Below, piece by piece: positions 11,336-24,334 of a stretch of DNA of 64,000 nucleotides. The notes beneath the pieces are model-generated. The model saw only the letters and a list, made by a program, of their open reading frames with translations. It made no database searches and was not told the origin of the DNA. Origin of the DNA: Hybos culiciformis (lineage: Eukaryota > Arthropoda > Insecta > Diptera > Hybotidae); assembly GCA_964007475.1 (NCBI GenBank), contig OZ023273.1:54145834-54209833 (forward strand), in the 5' to 3' direction. Positions within the stretch are counted from its first letter, which is position 1. The number at the start of each line of letters is the position of its first letter. The translations under genes and the position numbers were made by a program.

Positions 11336-13015
11336 CAATCATCACCAACACTTAGATAATCAGCCGTGTAGTTGAAAAGTAAACAAAACTTTTCGTAGGG
11401 ATAACAAATAAAATATTCCCACTAGTTTTAAAATTTTTGTTGGCGATGTCGGGTATGAGCAGAGCGCGAAGTCGAAGGCTTTTACCGACCACTAACTGCT
11501 AAAGAAAAATTACCAACGACCACGACTGGAGCGACTCATATCGGCTCTATACTAAAAAAAAATTTTATAAAAAAATTTTTTTTTTCACTTTATATATATT
11601 TTTTTTATTATTATTACATTAACATTATTAACATTATTACATGTATTAGAAAATTTTCATATTCATATTCATGGATGCTGTGTTGTAATTTGTTTAAAAA
11701 CTTTGCTAGCTCTTCGAAACGTTTTAACACGTAAAAATGTAAATCTATTGAAATGCCCAAACGCAAATACAGGTAGTGTTACTTAATTTTTTGTTTATAA
11801 AAACGATACTAATGAGCGCAAATTTTTTTGTATTTTTGACATTTTTATCCTTTATTAAGTTTCTGGTTTTAATATGTAGAGAACAAACAAAAGGAATGAA
11901 CAAAAAAGGATAAACAAAATTTTTATAGTAATATGTTAACTTTATCCAGGAAAATTATCAAACTTTTTTCTGGCAAAACGTAACAGCCCGTTTAATTAAA
12001 ATTTAAATTAATTTGTATCGAAAAAATTAAAACAATTTCAATTTTGAAACTCCGAATATTTTCTTTAATTTCATACATTATTAAAAAATAAAATGTTTTT
12101 GTTTTAAAATTTTTATAATGCGGAGTATCAAATTTTAAATATTACTCAAAATATTCTAAAAAAATCTGTCATATGCCTAATATTTAAGTGTAGTTAGCTA
12201 GTAATCAATTCCAACATACTTACTTAACATAATGTTCAAAAAGAGATAATAAAGAAATATTAAATATAACTAAAGACAGAGAGTTTTTTTTTAATTCAAA
12301 CACGCAATATGTTGAATATAATATAACAATAAAGTCATAAATACCAAAGAATTATTTTTTTAAGGTAAAAATAAGAATTAAAAATTTTTTTTTGTAAAAA
12401 ATCAAACTAGTGTTAACTTTTAGTATAAATGTTTCAATAATTGTTAATTAATATTATATATTTTTTGTACAAAATAAATTGAAAATTGGAATAATTATGA
12501 ATTAATTATATGTACTGTGTTTTTGATAGGCAGTAGTTACATTTATATACAACCCTACATATATAAATTTTCGATATAATATTTCACAAATTAGGATAAA
12601 ATGTAAGGGACTTCCTAGTAAAAATAATTGTATAGTTTTATTTAATTTTAATATTAGAACTTGTTTTTAGCTTATTAATTGAATTCGGATTGTAAATAAA
12701 AAAAAAATTTCCAAGCTTCATAATAGTAGCATTAATTTAGCCGAACTTTGAGTGCATCATTAGTATAGAAAACCAAAAGAAAATAAAATTTTTGTTTTGT
12801 GTTTTTATTTTTTTTTTATATTGATATTGTATTATGATGTGCTTACATATTTTTTTTGAAATCTTAATGTAAATTTGTTATTATTGCAATTATTATCTAA
12901 AATATTTAATATTGTTAAACTAAAAAATTATTTCTATATTATTGTTAATATATTTTTATAATTGAAATATAATTATATGCAGAGCTAATATATTTATATT
13001 GCCATTGGTATTCTA

Positions 13016-16000
13016 TCATTTATTTAACAACTCCATATTCAAATTTAAAAAAATCATATTACCCAATTTACTAGGGGACAAACTAGCTCGTTCTGAAGGT
13101 AAGAAGTGTGAGCTAACAGAAAATGCTCGTTCCGACGAAGCGCTGGATGCAGGAACTGATAAAATCCGCTCTGCCAATCTCGATAGTTTTGGATAATTAT
13201 TTTTATTACTTTCCCACCAACTTAAAACATTAACATCATCGACATCCTCGCAGGATTGTTCAAAATACTTATCGATTTCGTCATTTATAGAGCATCCGGC
13301 CAAATTTGAGCAAAATTCGTATCTTTTTTGTTTGTTTGTTTTACCGACCATTTCCAGCAGAAACTTTTTGTTCGATCTACATAATTTTGGGATTGCAGTT
13401 GAACTAGATGGTAATTCGTCGTCATCATCAGATATACTAATGTCCGTGAAGTTGTTAAATAATTCTAATATTAGTTTTTTCCTATCTAAATGGTCATATT
13501 CTACTGTTAATTTCGATCTTGTTATAATTTCTTCGAAGAAATTTGGTGAGTCTAAAAAAAAATAAAAAACAAAAAAAAATTAAAATTCAGTAATAACGAA
13601 TACTATAATATAATAATTTAAAAAAATATTAAATTCTTACCATAATTAACTGTTGCTAAATATTTATTTAAATAAGCTAGATTCTTTTGGCTAGGGTCCA
13701 ATAGCGCGGCTGCGAGATGTATATTCATAAGTTTAAATCTTTGGGGCAAATTGCTTATTAAACGCGAAATAGTTGTAATTGATGATCCAAATTGAATAGA
13801 ATTAACATCTTCATCTTTTGCTTCAAGTTGTACAAACATTGTTTCAAAGTGTAATAACACGTTTTCAATAGTGGTGTGTTTGCCTTGAAGGTCGGATGTA
13901 GGTTTTAAGAATATTTGAAAAATGCTGTCCAACTCTTTAAGCCTTTCAATTTCTGTAGTACTAAGAACTAAATTGCTGATATCTAAAATAAAATAACATA
14001 AGTCAAATAAAATGTTTAATTTCGAGATGTATAATATATTTTAGGAGATTGGATTTAAATTTTTTTAGAAAGAAATCATTTCTTCTGTTTATACCTTTCT
14101 TTCCGTTTCTTTTCGAAATTTTCCCTAATAAGACATTTATGTTTTTGAAATTTTCGTCTTTGACGAACGATGTGAGCATATTGGATAATGAATTCCATCG
14201 AGTATTATTTGAATTTTTAAGAGTTGATTGAGTTGCTTGACTTGAAAAGATCACATCATTTAAAATATCATCTAACTTATCCGAATCATTACAATTTTCT
14301 AAAATTTCGAAAAGTTTTAAGTATTGTTGTTGGATTTGAATCTTTTTAAGGTCATTTTTGTAAAACATTAAGCACTTGAAATTTTTTTTCATTTTTGTTA
14401 TCAAATCCATTACATCAGGTGATTTCATTAATATGTCTTGCACAATCAAATTATTTAGACCATGTACTTGACAATTAAAAGAATTTATCCGTGGGTTAGT
14501 ACTTTTAAGTTGTCTTATGGCGGAAAGAATATTACTACCTTTATCAGTGACAAAAATTAAATGTTTGTTCCCTATCCCATAAAAACTAAATATTTTTTGA
14601 AGAAGTGTTGCTATAGCATATCCCGTCTTTATTTCTTCATCAAACAACTCATGATGTAAACAAAACTCTGTCACTTTGAAATCCTTAATATATTTGACCA
14701 TCACATTAAAAAAGTTATTTTTTATAAACGCATCTGTTGCAAAATCCATTGTAATATTAATAAGATTAGGTGAATCGATTTCAATTTTATTTTTTATTAA
14801 CAGCTTAGAACGCTGAAACAAATCAGTCACACAATTGGCAACTGCTCTGTCTGTTGGTAGCATGGCGATAGAAAATTGTTTGGTATTATTTAGAAGACGT
14901 ACAAACCCATCATTTTGTGTTATTGAGAAAGGACAATATGTGCTTATGCAAAACATTGCTAACTCTTTCGTGAAAGCTTCTTTTTTTTGGGTATCCTTAC
15001 AATTTTTAAGATCGATTGATTTTCTCCAATTCAATAACGTTGTTTGTTTAGTTGAACCACCTGACACCGATGGCCGCTCAACGTTTCGAAATTCTTTTTC
15101 AATCTTATGAACGTGAGTTAAATGTTGTTGAAGATTTGTCGTTGTTGTATTTTTTGAGTACCTAGACCAAAATATTATAAAATAATAAATAAAAATGATA
15201 TGTACAAATAGCATCCTCGAAGGCAGAGTTGATTATAATATTTTATAATTTTGTGTTGTTGATTTGTGCGATTTAAATAATGAAAAAGTTTAGCCCATTA
15301 TGTCGTATCGATTACTAAATATGAATAAAAATTTTAAAAATTTTTGATTCTAATTTTTTATAATTATTTTGTGATGTAGTGCAGATTAAAATCATTAAAG
15401 CAACGCACATTTGTTTTTTTTATACATTACGGAAGTTAGTTAAGAAATAGTAAAGAAGTTAATTAGCATGCATTTATCATAAATCATTTTATAATTCACT
15501 TCTTCAAATGTCCAAACAGCTCCTCCTATGACCAAAAATTGCGACCATATTTATATTTTTCTTTAAATTTATATTTATATAATTTCTTTTGAGCTTTAAA
15601 TTAATTAATTAATTAATTAATAAAAATGAAAAGACATTCTCTATTTTTATATTTTTCCTGCATTATTTTATCATCAGAAGGCCCTTCATCTGAAAACTTT
15701 TTCGAATAAAAATATTCTGAATAAAAATATTCCAAATGTATTTTGTTAGGATAATGAAAAGTCAAAAATATGGCAAGTTGAATATTTTTATATATTTTTA
15801 TCACTCTAGACGCCTATAAAAATATTCTGCAGAAAAAAATATCGTTAATGAGTGTCAAAGTCAAGTAATATATCAAAAGAAAAACACAAAACAAAAAATA
15901 CGAAACGGATGATTTTGAAAATTAGTTGTCCTGAAAATTCGTATTTTTTGACACTATTGAAATATTTTTATACTAGAATATTTTTATCCTAGAAAATTTT

Positions 16001-16802
16001 TCAGTAGATGGCCTAGAAGTAATTGGAAATAGAATGGGAGACATTAAATTTCTGATCATAAAAGAATTCAGGAAATATTCACATATACACTGTAATATTC
16101 CGTAGATGTGGAAAGTTTTCTTTTTAGTTTTATTAATTAATTAATACTATGGTTCAATTTGTCAATTCTCAAATAGATTTCAATGTATTTAAAAATATAT
16201 AACTCATAGTTCACAAATTGCCATGGAGTTACTGTGGAAACACTGAATTACACGTACGATTTGAAAAAAAAGAAGAGAGTTGATAGAAAAAACAAACAAT
16301 GATTATGAAATATGTAATATACCTTTCGTGAATTTCCGTTGTCAAAAATTTTTGAATAACCCCGCAGCTAATGAATATGTTATAAAATTTTTTAAAAATA
16401 AAACGAATTAGGTACACATATCATAATAAAAAAACTAATATCTTACCTTTTTAACCCGTAATCCTCCACCGATTTTAAACATTCAGTACAATAAATATAA
16501 TCTTCGTCGACAAATTTATCATTAATTTTTAAATTACCAAAATATTTCCAACATTTCGAACGTTTAGGAGTTGTAAGTAAAGATGGCTGTACAATAATAG
16601 TACATTTTTCTTTAAATTGGCTGGACAATTTTAGCTTTTCCAAAAATTTTGTATAAGCGTTGCCACTTAATTGTTTAGAATAGATTGTTTCTTCATCAGA
16701 AGAACTATTTTTTTGTTCATCTAAACAAATATTTTCGGTTCTGTCTGCATCTGCAAACCAATCATGCTCAGGCACATCCATTTTTTCACACATACAATCC
16801 AA
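13016..16802 (-). CDS. hAT transposase with BED zinc finger, four exons, intact
   Basis: Joining 16447-16802, 14095-15161, 13641-13982 and 13551-13016 gives 2,301 nt, 766 codons plus stop, all phases compatible and each intron GT...AG. The protein should bind the element's ends and catalyse hAT cut-and-paste in the nucleus. Exon 1 starts at ATG 16800-16802; its end (YIYCTECLKS) joins exon 2 (NLQQHLTHVH) to build a C2H2-type BED finger split by intron 1. Exon 2 has the RNase H-like core: TMDFATDAF and FVTDKGSN (candidate catalytic Asp), CQVHGLNN (C-x2-H motif) and NNTRWNSL. Exon 4 has the hATC dimerisation domain, with WWESNKNNYPKLSRLA and SASSERAFS (candidate catalytic Glu). No stop or frameshift was found in the exons. 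Exon borders are inferred from consensus and frame. A domesticated ZBED gene is possible, but intact ends favour a transposon. Confidence 0.88.
15162..16446 (-). other. Intron 1 of the hAT transposase, holding a MITE-like repeat
   Basis: The donor is AAAAG|GTAAGA (16446) and the acceptor GGTCTAG|GTAC (15162). The 1,285-bp intron contains an inverted pair at about 15678-15735 and 15955-16015 (GGCCCTTCATCTGAAAAC versus the inverse of GGCCATCTACTGAAAAA, both followed by AATAAAAATATTCT). It is related to the mariner-like MITE family at 32204-33490 and 53474-53930. An insertion in the intron is tolerated without breaking the protein. Confidence 0.6.
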
Positions 16803-18060
16803 TAAATCCGGTTAATTTAAAAATCCAATGCAATTCAATAAATTGCAATTGACCAAATAGATCAGTTTAATCAATAATTATTTTTTTATTCAAAATTGTT
16901 CTAATTCCAATCCACTTTTCAATGTTAACTCAATTCGAAAAAAAAAACTGCGATTTGAGGGAACGTTTGATCACCTTGAAATAAATATGTGTAGGAGTAG
17001 GAGTATTAAGTAGTTTTGGAAAAAAATAGAACATATACGCTAGAACCCGTAGGAACTAATGACTGGAGGCTAATTTACGATTAGGTTGTAGGTAGGTAAC
17101 TAATAATTTTTTTTTTAAATTCCAATTTCGATTCAGAAGAAATTTGGTATACATTTTTTCTTTTTAATTTAAATATTAACCTAATTCAATAATTAAATTA
17201 CCTAGGTACGTATTACGGAATTATTTTATTCAATTTATAATCTATAATCTATAAATCTAATTCCAATCCAGTTGAAAATTTAACAATCCCAATACAATCC
17301 AATAAATCCGGTTAATTTAAAAATCCAATGCAATTCAATAAATTGCAATTGACCAAATAGATCAATTTAATCAATAATTATTTTTTTATTCAAAATTGTT
17401 CTAATTCCAATCCACTTTTCAATGTTTAATGTCAATTCAAAAAAAAAAAAACTGCGATTTGAGGGAACGTTTGATTACCTTGAAATAAATATGTGTAGGA
17501 GTATTAAGTAGTTTTGGAAAAAAATATTTTTTTTTAGACAAATAGAACATATACGCTAGAACCCGTAGGAACTAATGACTGGAGGCTAATTTACGATTAG
17601 GTTGTAGGTAGGTAACTAATAATTTTTTTTTTAAATTCCAATTTCGATTCAGAAGAAATTTGGTATAAATGTTTTCTTTTTTATTTAAACATTAATCTTA
17701 TTAAATAATTGAAGGCAACCTAAGGCAGGCTCGAGGAGTTAATTCCCACTTATTGCGGGAAATAAAACTTAGAAAAAATCGTGTACCTACCTATTAATTC
17801 GCAGCTATTTAGGGTATTAAGTTATTCAATTTATGATCTTTAAATTGAAATTAAAATATTCCAATTCCAATCCAGTTGGTATTTGGTAATTTAACAATCC
17901 CAAGGCAATCCAATAAATCCAATACAATCCAAAATAATCCAATACAATCCAATAAATCCGGTTGGTAATTTAAAAATCCAATGCAATCCAATAAATTCTA
18001 ATTCCAATTGACCAAATAGGTCAATTTATTATTTACCATCAATAATTTTCAAATTAAAAA
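16795..18060. repeat. Direct 400-bp duplication rich in CAATCC motifs
   Basis: About 16795-17185 is repeated at about 17294-17695 with a few indels, and a partial third copy occurs at 17905-18030. Both copies carry clusters of TCCAAT / CAATCC / CCGGTTAATTT. It lies just upstream (5') of the transposase start, where a promoter or subterminal transposase-binding array would be expected. Function is inferred from position only. Confidence 0.75.
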
Positions 18061-18460
18061 TTCGAATTAAATTAAAGGTTATCCTTACCTTTTCACAATC
18101 ACAAAAAAATTTTAAAATTTCAACGAACAAACACGAGACGATAATTGCTAATAAGGAAGAACTAACAATAAAGAAAGGAAAAGCTTAGTTAACTTCATTT
18201 TTCTTTAATTTTAAAATCCAAGCAGGTAAGCTGCAGCCGTGAAAACGAAAAGTCAAAAAAAGGAAAAGCATATTTAATTTGAATTTCGTTTTTTAACTTT
18301 CATAGCTTACTTTTTTTTATTTTTAAAATTTAGAAAAATTTCTCAGCCGATTGCAGCTGATTTTTTTGATTGGCGGCGACCAACTCATTTTTTGCCAATT
18401 TCTTCGGCGACCGTTGTGTTTGACCGACTGAGGTCAGCGACTTCGAGCTCTGGGTATGAG

Positions 18461-19315
18461 CAAGTTTTGTTTTGCTTTTTTCTAATTTTTATTAATATTT
18501 AAAAATTAAATTTAAAACAATTGTTAATATAAATTAATAAATAATATATTTTTTAGTAGTTGCGATAAAAAAAATTAATTTTAATATGAAAAAAATCTTT
18601 CCTAGGACAACTTTTTTCTTATCGAACAAGTTACAGGTTACAGGTGGATTTTTGATGGGGTTTTTTTTTTAAATAATATTACATTTTTTTTTCAAAATAC
18701 TTTCATAAAAATAAATTAAAATAATTTTTAAATAATTAATTAATTATGGAAATAAAAAAAATTATGTATTAATAAATGAAACAATACCTATAATATAATA
18801 TCAAAAAATAATAAGAAAAAAGATTTTTTGTGTAGGTAGATTGTAGATATGTGGGGATCGTTGTTGTGTGTTGTTATGTGTTGGGTTGTTGTTGTTGAAC
18901 CTGTTGGTTTTTGTAGTAAAAAATGAAACTCCCACAGGTTTCTTTTTTACAAATTAATCACATTTATTTTTCTTTTATAAACATTAATTTTCACTTAATT
19001 AATTTTCTTTTAATTTAGTTTTTATTTAAATTTAATTAACTTTTTTGTTTTTAATAATTATCCTTAGTTTTTATTCTTGATAATTTTTCTTTATAAAAAA
19101 CTTTTTTAATTTTTTTATTAATTTTTATTCTACAAATTGATTCTTAATTTTAACTAATTTTTTATTACAATAAAAAATTCCATTACATTCAAATTAATTT
19201 TTTCTAGAATTCTAAAAAAATACTTTTTACTTTTTCTTCTTCTTCAGTCGAAATCCGGAACCAGAAAAGGGAAGTTTTCTTTTTTCTTGTTTCGTTTTTA
19301 GTTTATTTTTTGCGG
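18461..19315. other. AT-rich spacer between the hAT and P elements
   Basis: Contains a G/T-rich run at about 18840-18925 (GTTGTTGTGTGTTGTTATGT) and long T-rich tracts. No gene or RNA recognised. Confidence 0.45.
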
Positions 19316-19630
19316 CGTGTCAAGTGAACACTTTGCCAGCTTCGTCAACAACTGCGCAGCTATTAACTGTCATAGAAATAATAGTAAAAGAAAGGTGATT
19401 GACGTTGTGGTAAGAAGTGTTGAAAATTGAAAATGTACCCCCCCCAAGAATAAAAGTTAGTTTCCGATTGCAATATTAATTAAAAAACTCACCTTGATTT
19501 TTGATAACTTTTTCAAATAATGAAAATCTTTTTTAACTATTGTTTTGATGTTTGTTAATTATTATTATCATTTTAGTAATTGTTGTATTGTTCTTGTTAG
19601 TATTATTCTTCTATTATTAAATTAAAATAT

Positions 19631-22600
19631 TTACTGCCCAGAAAAAAGTATTAATTTGTTGAATTGTTGGCGACTTTTTCTTACTGTTTGTTTTAAATTT
19701 GCTGTCTTTACTTTGGCGATGTGATTTAATTTGATGTTTAAATAGTTTTCAATTATGAATTTAATTAAATAATATCGGTGATTTTCGAATATGTTGCAAT
19801 CTAATATATGATAAGCCAAATTTTCAAAAATACTGCTATCAATATTTCGCATGATAGTGTTAAAGAGTTGTAAATAAAAATTTTTGTTGTTCAGTTTTTG
19901 TTCCAATTGAAAAATAGAAATAAATTTTTCCGAAATTTTGCATATTTTCAAAACATCTTCATGTGGCCTTGTTAAGCATCCAAAACTTTTTATTTCAAGT
20001 AATAGAGAACTTTTAATTCCTTTAGAAGCTATAGAAGATATGCACTCATTGCATTTTATTGTACGAAAAACTTTTCTTTCAATAAATCCTGCTATGTAGG
20101 TGACTGCAGCATCAATTTCTAAGCTAATGGCTTCTAACGGAATGTCATCAAAATATTGTTCGATATCTTCGTTCGATATCTTCAATTTCTTCTTCTTTAA
20201 TTTCTTCCGTTTCGAACATAAAATTATTCCGATTCATAATTTTGGCTATTTTAGAACTAGACGATACCGAAAGAATACTAATGTCTCCATAATCGATGCA
20301 GTTGGAAGTGGATGGGCTATTAATTTCATTTTTAATTATTAATCTTTTGTAAGCTGACATGAATTGAACTATATTAGGGTTATTGTTGTATCCTCCGCGG
20401 CTTCTAATGTTAGAAAAAAAAGTTTCTAAGTGGTCCTGACTGAATTTATGGGTACAAATGCATTCTAATTGTTTTGAATTCTCACATAGAGATGTGTACA
20501 TTTTTGTAAATGATTTAATGCTCACAAGAAAACCAAAGAATCCTGTTTTACATTTTGATTTAACTATTCTAGAATTAGGATCTGGTGTCAGTCTTAGAGA
20601 CATTATGTACTTTTCGGCTTCGGAGAATTCCTCGAAAAATTTGTTCTTTCTTTCAGCACTTATAGGAGCCTTGAATTCTTTGCCAAATCTACTATGGGAG
20701 TTGAAAATGTCAAATAGTTTGTCAAACATTCTTAAAAACTCAATTGTTGCATGACAATCTTTAAATTTCGGATTTTTTATTTCTAAAAGAAATTGTAAAG
20801 CATCGGCAACACTTCTGCTTAATGTTTGAGCGGCTACGCTTACTTTCATTATTACTCGATGAAATTGAATGTGTTTTTTACTGAGTTTGTTTCCTAATTT
20901 GATGCCTTCAATTTCTTGAAGGTCTTGTAGTTGTTCAATAAAACGCCACTCAATCTTATTTCCTTCCCCATTATAAATAACTTGTTTTGTGCCCAACACA
21001 TTCCTCACCAACTTTATCATGTGCGCAATATCTAATATAAAATAAATTTCTTCGCCCGATGTTGGATGTAAAAAATATGGTCTAATATTATCAAGCGATA
21101 ATTTAGCCCCAAGTTCTTGTGCCATAGCAATGTTTACCGCAGGACCGTCACAAGTTAACCCAACGACTTTGATATTAACGGCATTTAAAAATATCAAAGC
21201 CTCTCTTACAACATTAGCTTTTTCTATCCCTGTTAAACTTGTGATTGCAAAATATCCAATAGGTATTTTCCAATGATCGTTGATAGCGTTAACCATTAAC
21301 ACAAGAACTTCACTCGCTACTGGCAACGAATCATCTTCGGAATTCATCCTAAAATTGCAATCAACTCTACCTAAAAATATTTTTCTTGTTTTATCATACT
21401 GAATTTGTTTTCTTATGGACATTTCATCTATAATTAGTGAACATAAGAGTTGTTTATTTTTAGATTCAGCATTTTTACATTTTATTTTGATTGCATTTAG
21501 TGATTCCGTGGTAAATCCTGGCTCCCCATTAATGGATCCATACCAGTTTCGGAGCGCCCTCGGGTTTGGAAGCTTGTTTTTATATACTTTTCTTATATAG
21601 TCATAAGCCCGAGGAGAATAAAAATGTAGCGTAATAGCAAACGATCTAATAGAAGGTGAATACTTTTGTCTACTATTAGCTTTTCGCTCTGTAATTTCTT
21701 GATATACGGGAACATCAGCAGAAGACTGTGGAAAAAATACATATTTCATTATATTTGTTTTTAAGTTATACTATTTTTGACGAATTTAAAGATTTTAAGA
21801 ACAAAAATTATTAAAAAAAAAATGGGTATGTAGATAAAAATTTTGAGATTAGTTTTGAATAAGAATGTATACCTTGAGAAGCTCGCAGGCATTATCAGAA
21901 ATCAATGCTTTTCCCCGTAAATCTTCAATTATTTCAGTTAAGGATGCAATTTTTTTCTTTTGTTGATATCTAGAATTTCGTAATTTTATTACTGCGGATT
22001 TTCTTTTTATAGCGAATTTTTTCAGTATTTGAATTGCTTTCTTTGTTGATTTTGGCGTCATGTTTTCATTTTTGATATCAGTAATATAATTCAAACGTTT
22101 ATTGCTTGGTGTCAAAAGAATGTTGCTATATTGTCATCATAAAGTGTAGTTGAATCTTCATTATTTTTTCCGTCTAAATGTTCAATTTTTTCGGTGTCTC
22201 CATAATTTGTACACGTATTTTCGAAATCATATAATATTTCTATATTCTCAGTATTTGGCATATCAAGATTTGGGAAAATCGTGGGAAGGGCGTCAAAACT
22301 TAACCGACCAGTTTTTGTTTTTTGAACTGTCGGAGAGAAATGATATTGACAAATACTTAATTTTTTACCGATTTTTTCAATTTCTTCATCACAAATTATT
22401 TGATGATTTAAAATAAAAATATTATAAATCCATCGCTCCCTTATCATATAATTTTTGGGAAACCTAGTTATTAAAAAACAAAACATGTAACCCGTATTAG
22501 ATTATTATCATGTGGGCCGACAAAAGCTATGATTGGAAATATTTAGAACAATACATACCTATGAAACGATATTTTCTTATTTTCCTCCCAACCGCCTTTT

Positions 22601-22650
22601 TTCGGTTCTTTCGAAATACAATTTTTTAAACAGCAAGAACGGCGAACAAT
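19631..22650 (-). pseudogene. P-element / THAP9-like transposase, three exons, inactivated
   Basis: Exon 1 (22559-22650) encodes RRSCCLKNC, the first zinc ligands of a THAP finger, ending ISFHR. Exon 2 (21873-22463) continues RFPKNYMIRERWI and ICQYHFSP, then a basic/heptad stretch (KKAIQILKKFAIKRKS to ACELLK). Exon 3 (19631-21725) carries the RNase H-like core: LIIDEMSIRK and GLTCDGPAVN (candidate catalytic Asp) and FSQDHLETFFSNIRSRGG (candidate Glu), with the GTP-binding insertion between as in known P transposases. Introns are 22464-22558 and 21726-21872, both GT-AG. Lesions: the expected start codon is ATT (22648-22650); exon 2 shifts frame near 22113; exon 3 has a 13-bp tandem duplication at 20158-20183. 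Length (about 920 codons) is close to the THAP9 class. It cannot make a full transposase as written. Confidence 0.9.
20158..20183. repeat. 13-bp tandem duplication causing a frameshift
   Basis: GTTCGATATCTTC occurs twice in direct succession (20158-20170, 20171-20183). Exon 3 of the P transposase is 2,095 nt, which becomes a multiple of three when one 13-bp unit is discounted. The two overlapping open frames meet exactly here, so the duplication is the lesion that splits the coding region. Confidence 0.9.
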
Positions 22651-22945
22651 TTTATTTTATTATTTAATTAATAAAATTAAAAACACCAAATTAAGTTTTA
22701 TTAATTTATTTTGAATATACAATATTTGTTTCCCTCTTTTGTTAAAACTTTTTTCGTATAACGGAAAACTATGATATGGTTTTTTCGTGGTGAAAGTGAG
22801 TGGTGAAAACTTGGGGTACATTTTGACAGTTAAACAACAACAACTCTCACTTACTTATTGTTTTCCTTTTCTTAAGGAAAAAAAATTCAATTGCCAGGCT
22901 GTGTTAACTGTGCGTTGTTAGCTTGGCTGAGGTTTACTTGACACG

Positions 22946-23988
22946 GCCGGAGATGACACTTGTAGTGTTGCCACTACAGTTACATAGGTACCCAGGTAGA
23001 TAAACAGCCGCGTAAATGCAGTTGACGTCAGATTTAACCGAAACTTGGTGAGAGAGTAGAAGTGGTCAGCAAACCCTTATATCCCAAAAGGTTTCTACCG
23101 GTAAACTCGAGTTTCAGGGATATGCATCGCTAAAGTTTTCATATGTTAGGTAGGTACCTACTTACTTGTTTTGTAGTAACAAAAAACCTTTTTTTTCGCA
23201 ATAAGTAGGTACGTAGTTTTTAAAATAAAAAGTTGTCATTCTGAATAGAAGACGGCAGCCGCCTCCTTCAATCCCCCAAAAAAATGTTTGTTTCGCATAT
23301 CGTTATAAAATAGCTATTTTTCGAGGTATTTTTAATGTATCTGACCTAATATGTAATACATGTACCTAATATACTTATGAAAACTTTGGAGGGTCATATC
23401 TCTGGAATGGGAGCTTTTCGGTGAAAAATGTCTTGGATTTAAGGGTTTGGGTACTGCCTCTACTCCCCCAATAAGTTTCAGAAAATTCGGGATCGCACAC
23501 GCTAACTCAACTTTATCCAAAACATCTAATAAAAGCTTTGTACAAATTTTAATTAAATTAATTTAATTTTTTTTTTTAAATTCATTTAAAATTAAAGATA
23601 AATTAGGTATAATAGGTACCTAGAGCCAAGAAATTATGACAAAAAAAAAGTTTAATTTACTTTACCAGGAAGAAAAAAAATTTATGGGTTAAATTTGCTC
23701 GATTTATGGAAATTTTCATTTAAACAAATACGGTTTTTTTTTCTTAAAAATTAATATAAATCATATAATAATTAAATTATGTTTTTTTTGCTTTTAATCC
23801 CATTTTACAGATTAATCTTAAGGTTTTGTATAGGAAATCTCATAGGGTTTCATACATTTGTTATGATTTTTATGACTACGAGATGCTGTCTATGTATTGT
23901 TTTTTTTTTTAATAGAGAGCTTTTAATTTTTGTTGGTATTGTTACAATATAATATATTAAACTAATTTTCAGTTGTCTGCTGCCTTTA
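22946..23988. other. Unassigned spacer, partly less AT-rich
   Basis: Contains a short hairpin (TGTAGTG...CACTACA, about 22961-22978), several TAGGTACC/GTAGGTAC strings, and a C-rich stretch at 23250-23280. None forms a gene. A segment at 23380-23520 reads open on the minus strand for 62 codons, but no family is recognised. Confidence 0.4.
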
Positions 23989-24334
23989 TTGTCAATATTA
24001 TATCACTCGACCTAACGGTCTCGTGATATAAGTATTGACACGTGTTTGTGTATACACAACAGTGCTGCCGTTTTGAATTTTCATAAAGCAGTAGAAATTC
24101 AAAAAAAAGGGCAGTAGATTAGAAAAAAAGCAGTAGATTTTTAACCAATAAAGCGGTTGAAAAAGTTTTTACTTTTTGAGCTCGACTTCTTTCTTTGCCT
24201 GTTTCTACCAAAAAAAAAAAAAAACATTTTTTAAATTAAATATTTACGTATTATCACAAATGTGATAAAACAAATTTTTAAAGAAATTCAAATTGATTTT
24301 TCCTCCTTGGCTAGTAAAAACCTGCTAATAAAAC

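Larger units (their letters stand above)
11452..18460 (-). mobile_element. Complete autonomous-looking hAT transposon, 6,993 bp
   Basis: The element (11460-18452) begins CAGAGCGCGAAGTCG and ends with the inverse of CAGAGCTCGAAGTCG. It is flanked by a perfect 8-bp duplication GGTATGAG at 11452-11459 and 18453-18460. CAG-type ends with an 8-bp TSD define hAT. It contains a four-exon transposase on the minus strand (13016-16802), a long AT-rich 3' portion (11.57-13.0 kb) and a 5' portion with a 400-bp direct duplication (16.8-17.7 kb). The perfect TSD and unbroken exons suggest a fairly recent insertion. The right end also carries a GC-rich subterminal block (18350-18450) with partial similarity to the left one. 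Confidence 0.9.
19316..22945 (-). mobile_element. P-type (THAP) DNA transposon, degraded, about 3.6 kb
   Basis: The left end reads CGTGTCAAGTGAAC and the inverse of the right end CGTGTCAAGTAAAC, with imperfect similarity continuing for about 60 bp (GCCA, AACAAC, CAG..TAAC blocks). A further shared AAAATGTACCCC lies about 120 bp inside each end. Between them a THAP/P transposase gene fills the minus strand. No clean 8-bp TSD was seen at these ends, so the exact termini are provisional. Confidence 0.75.
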
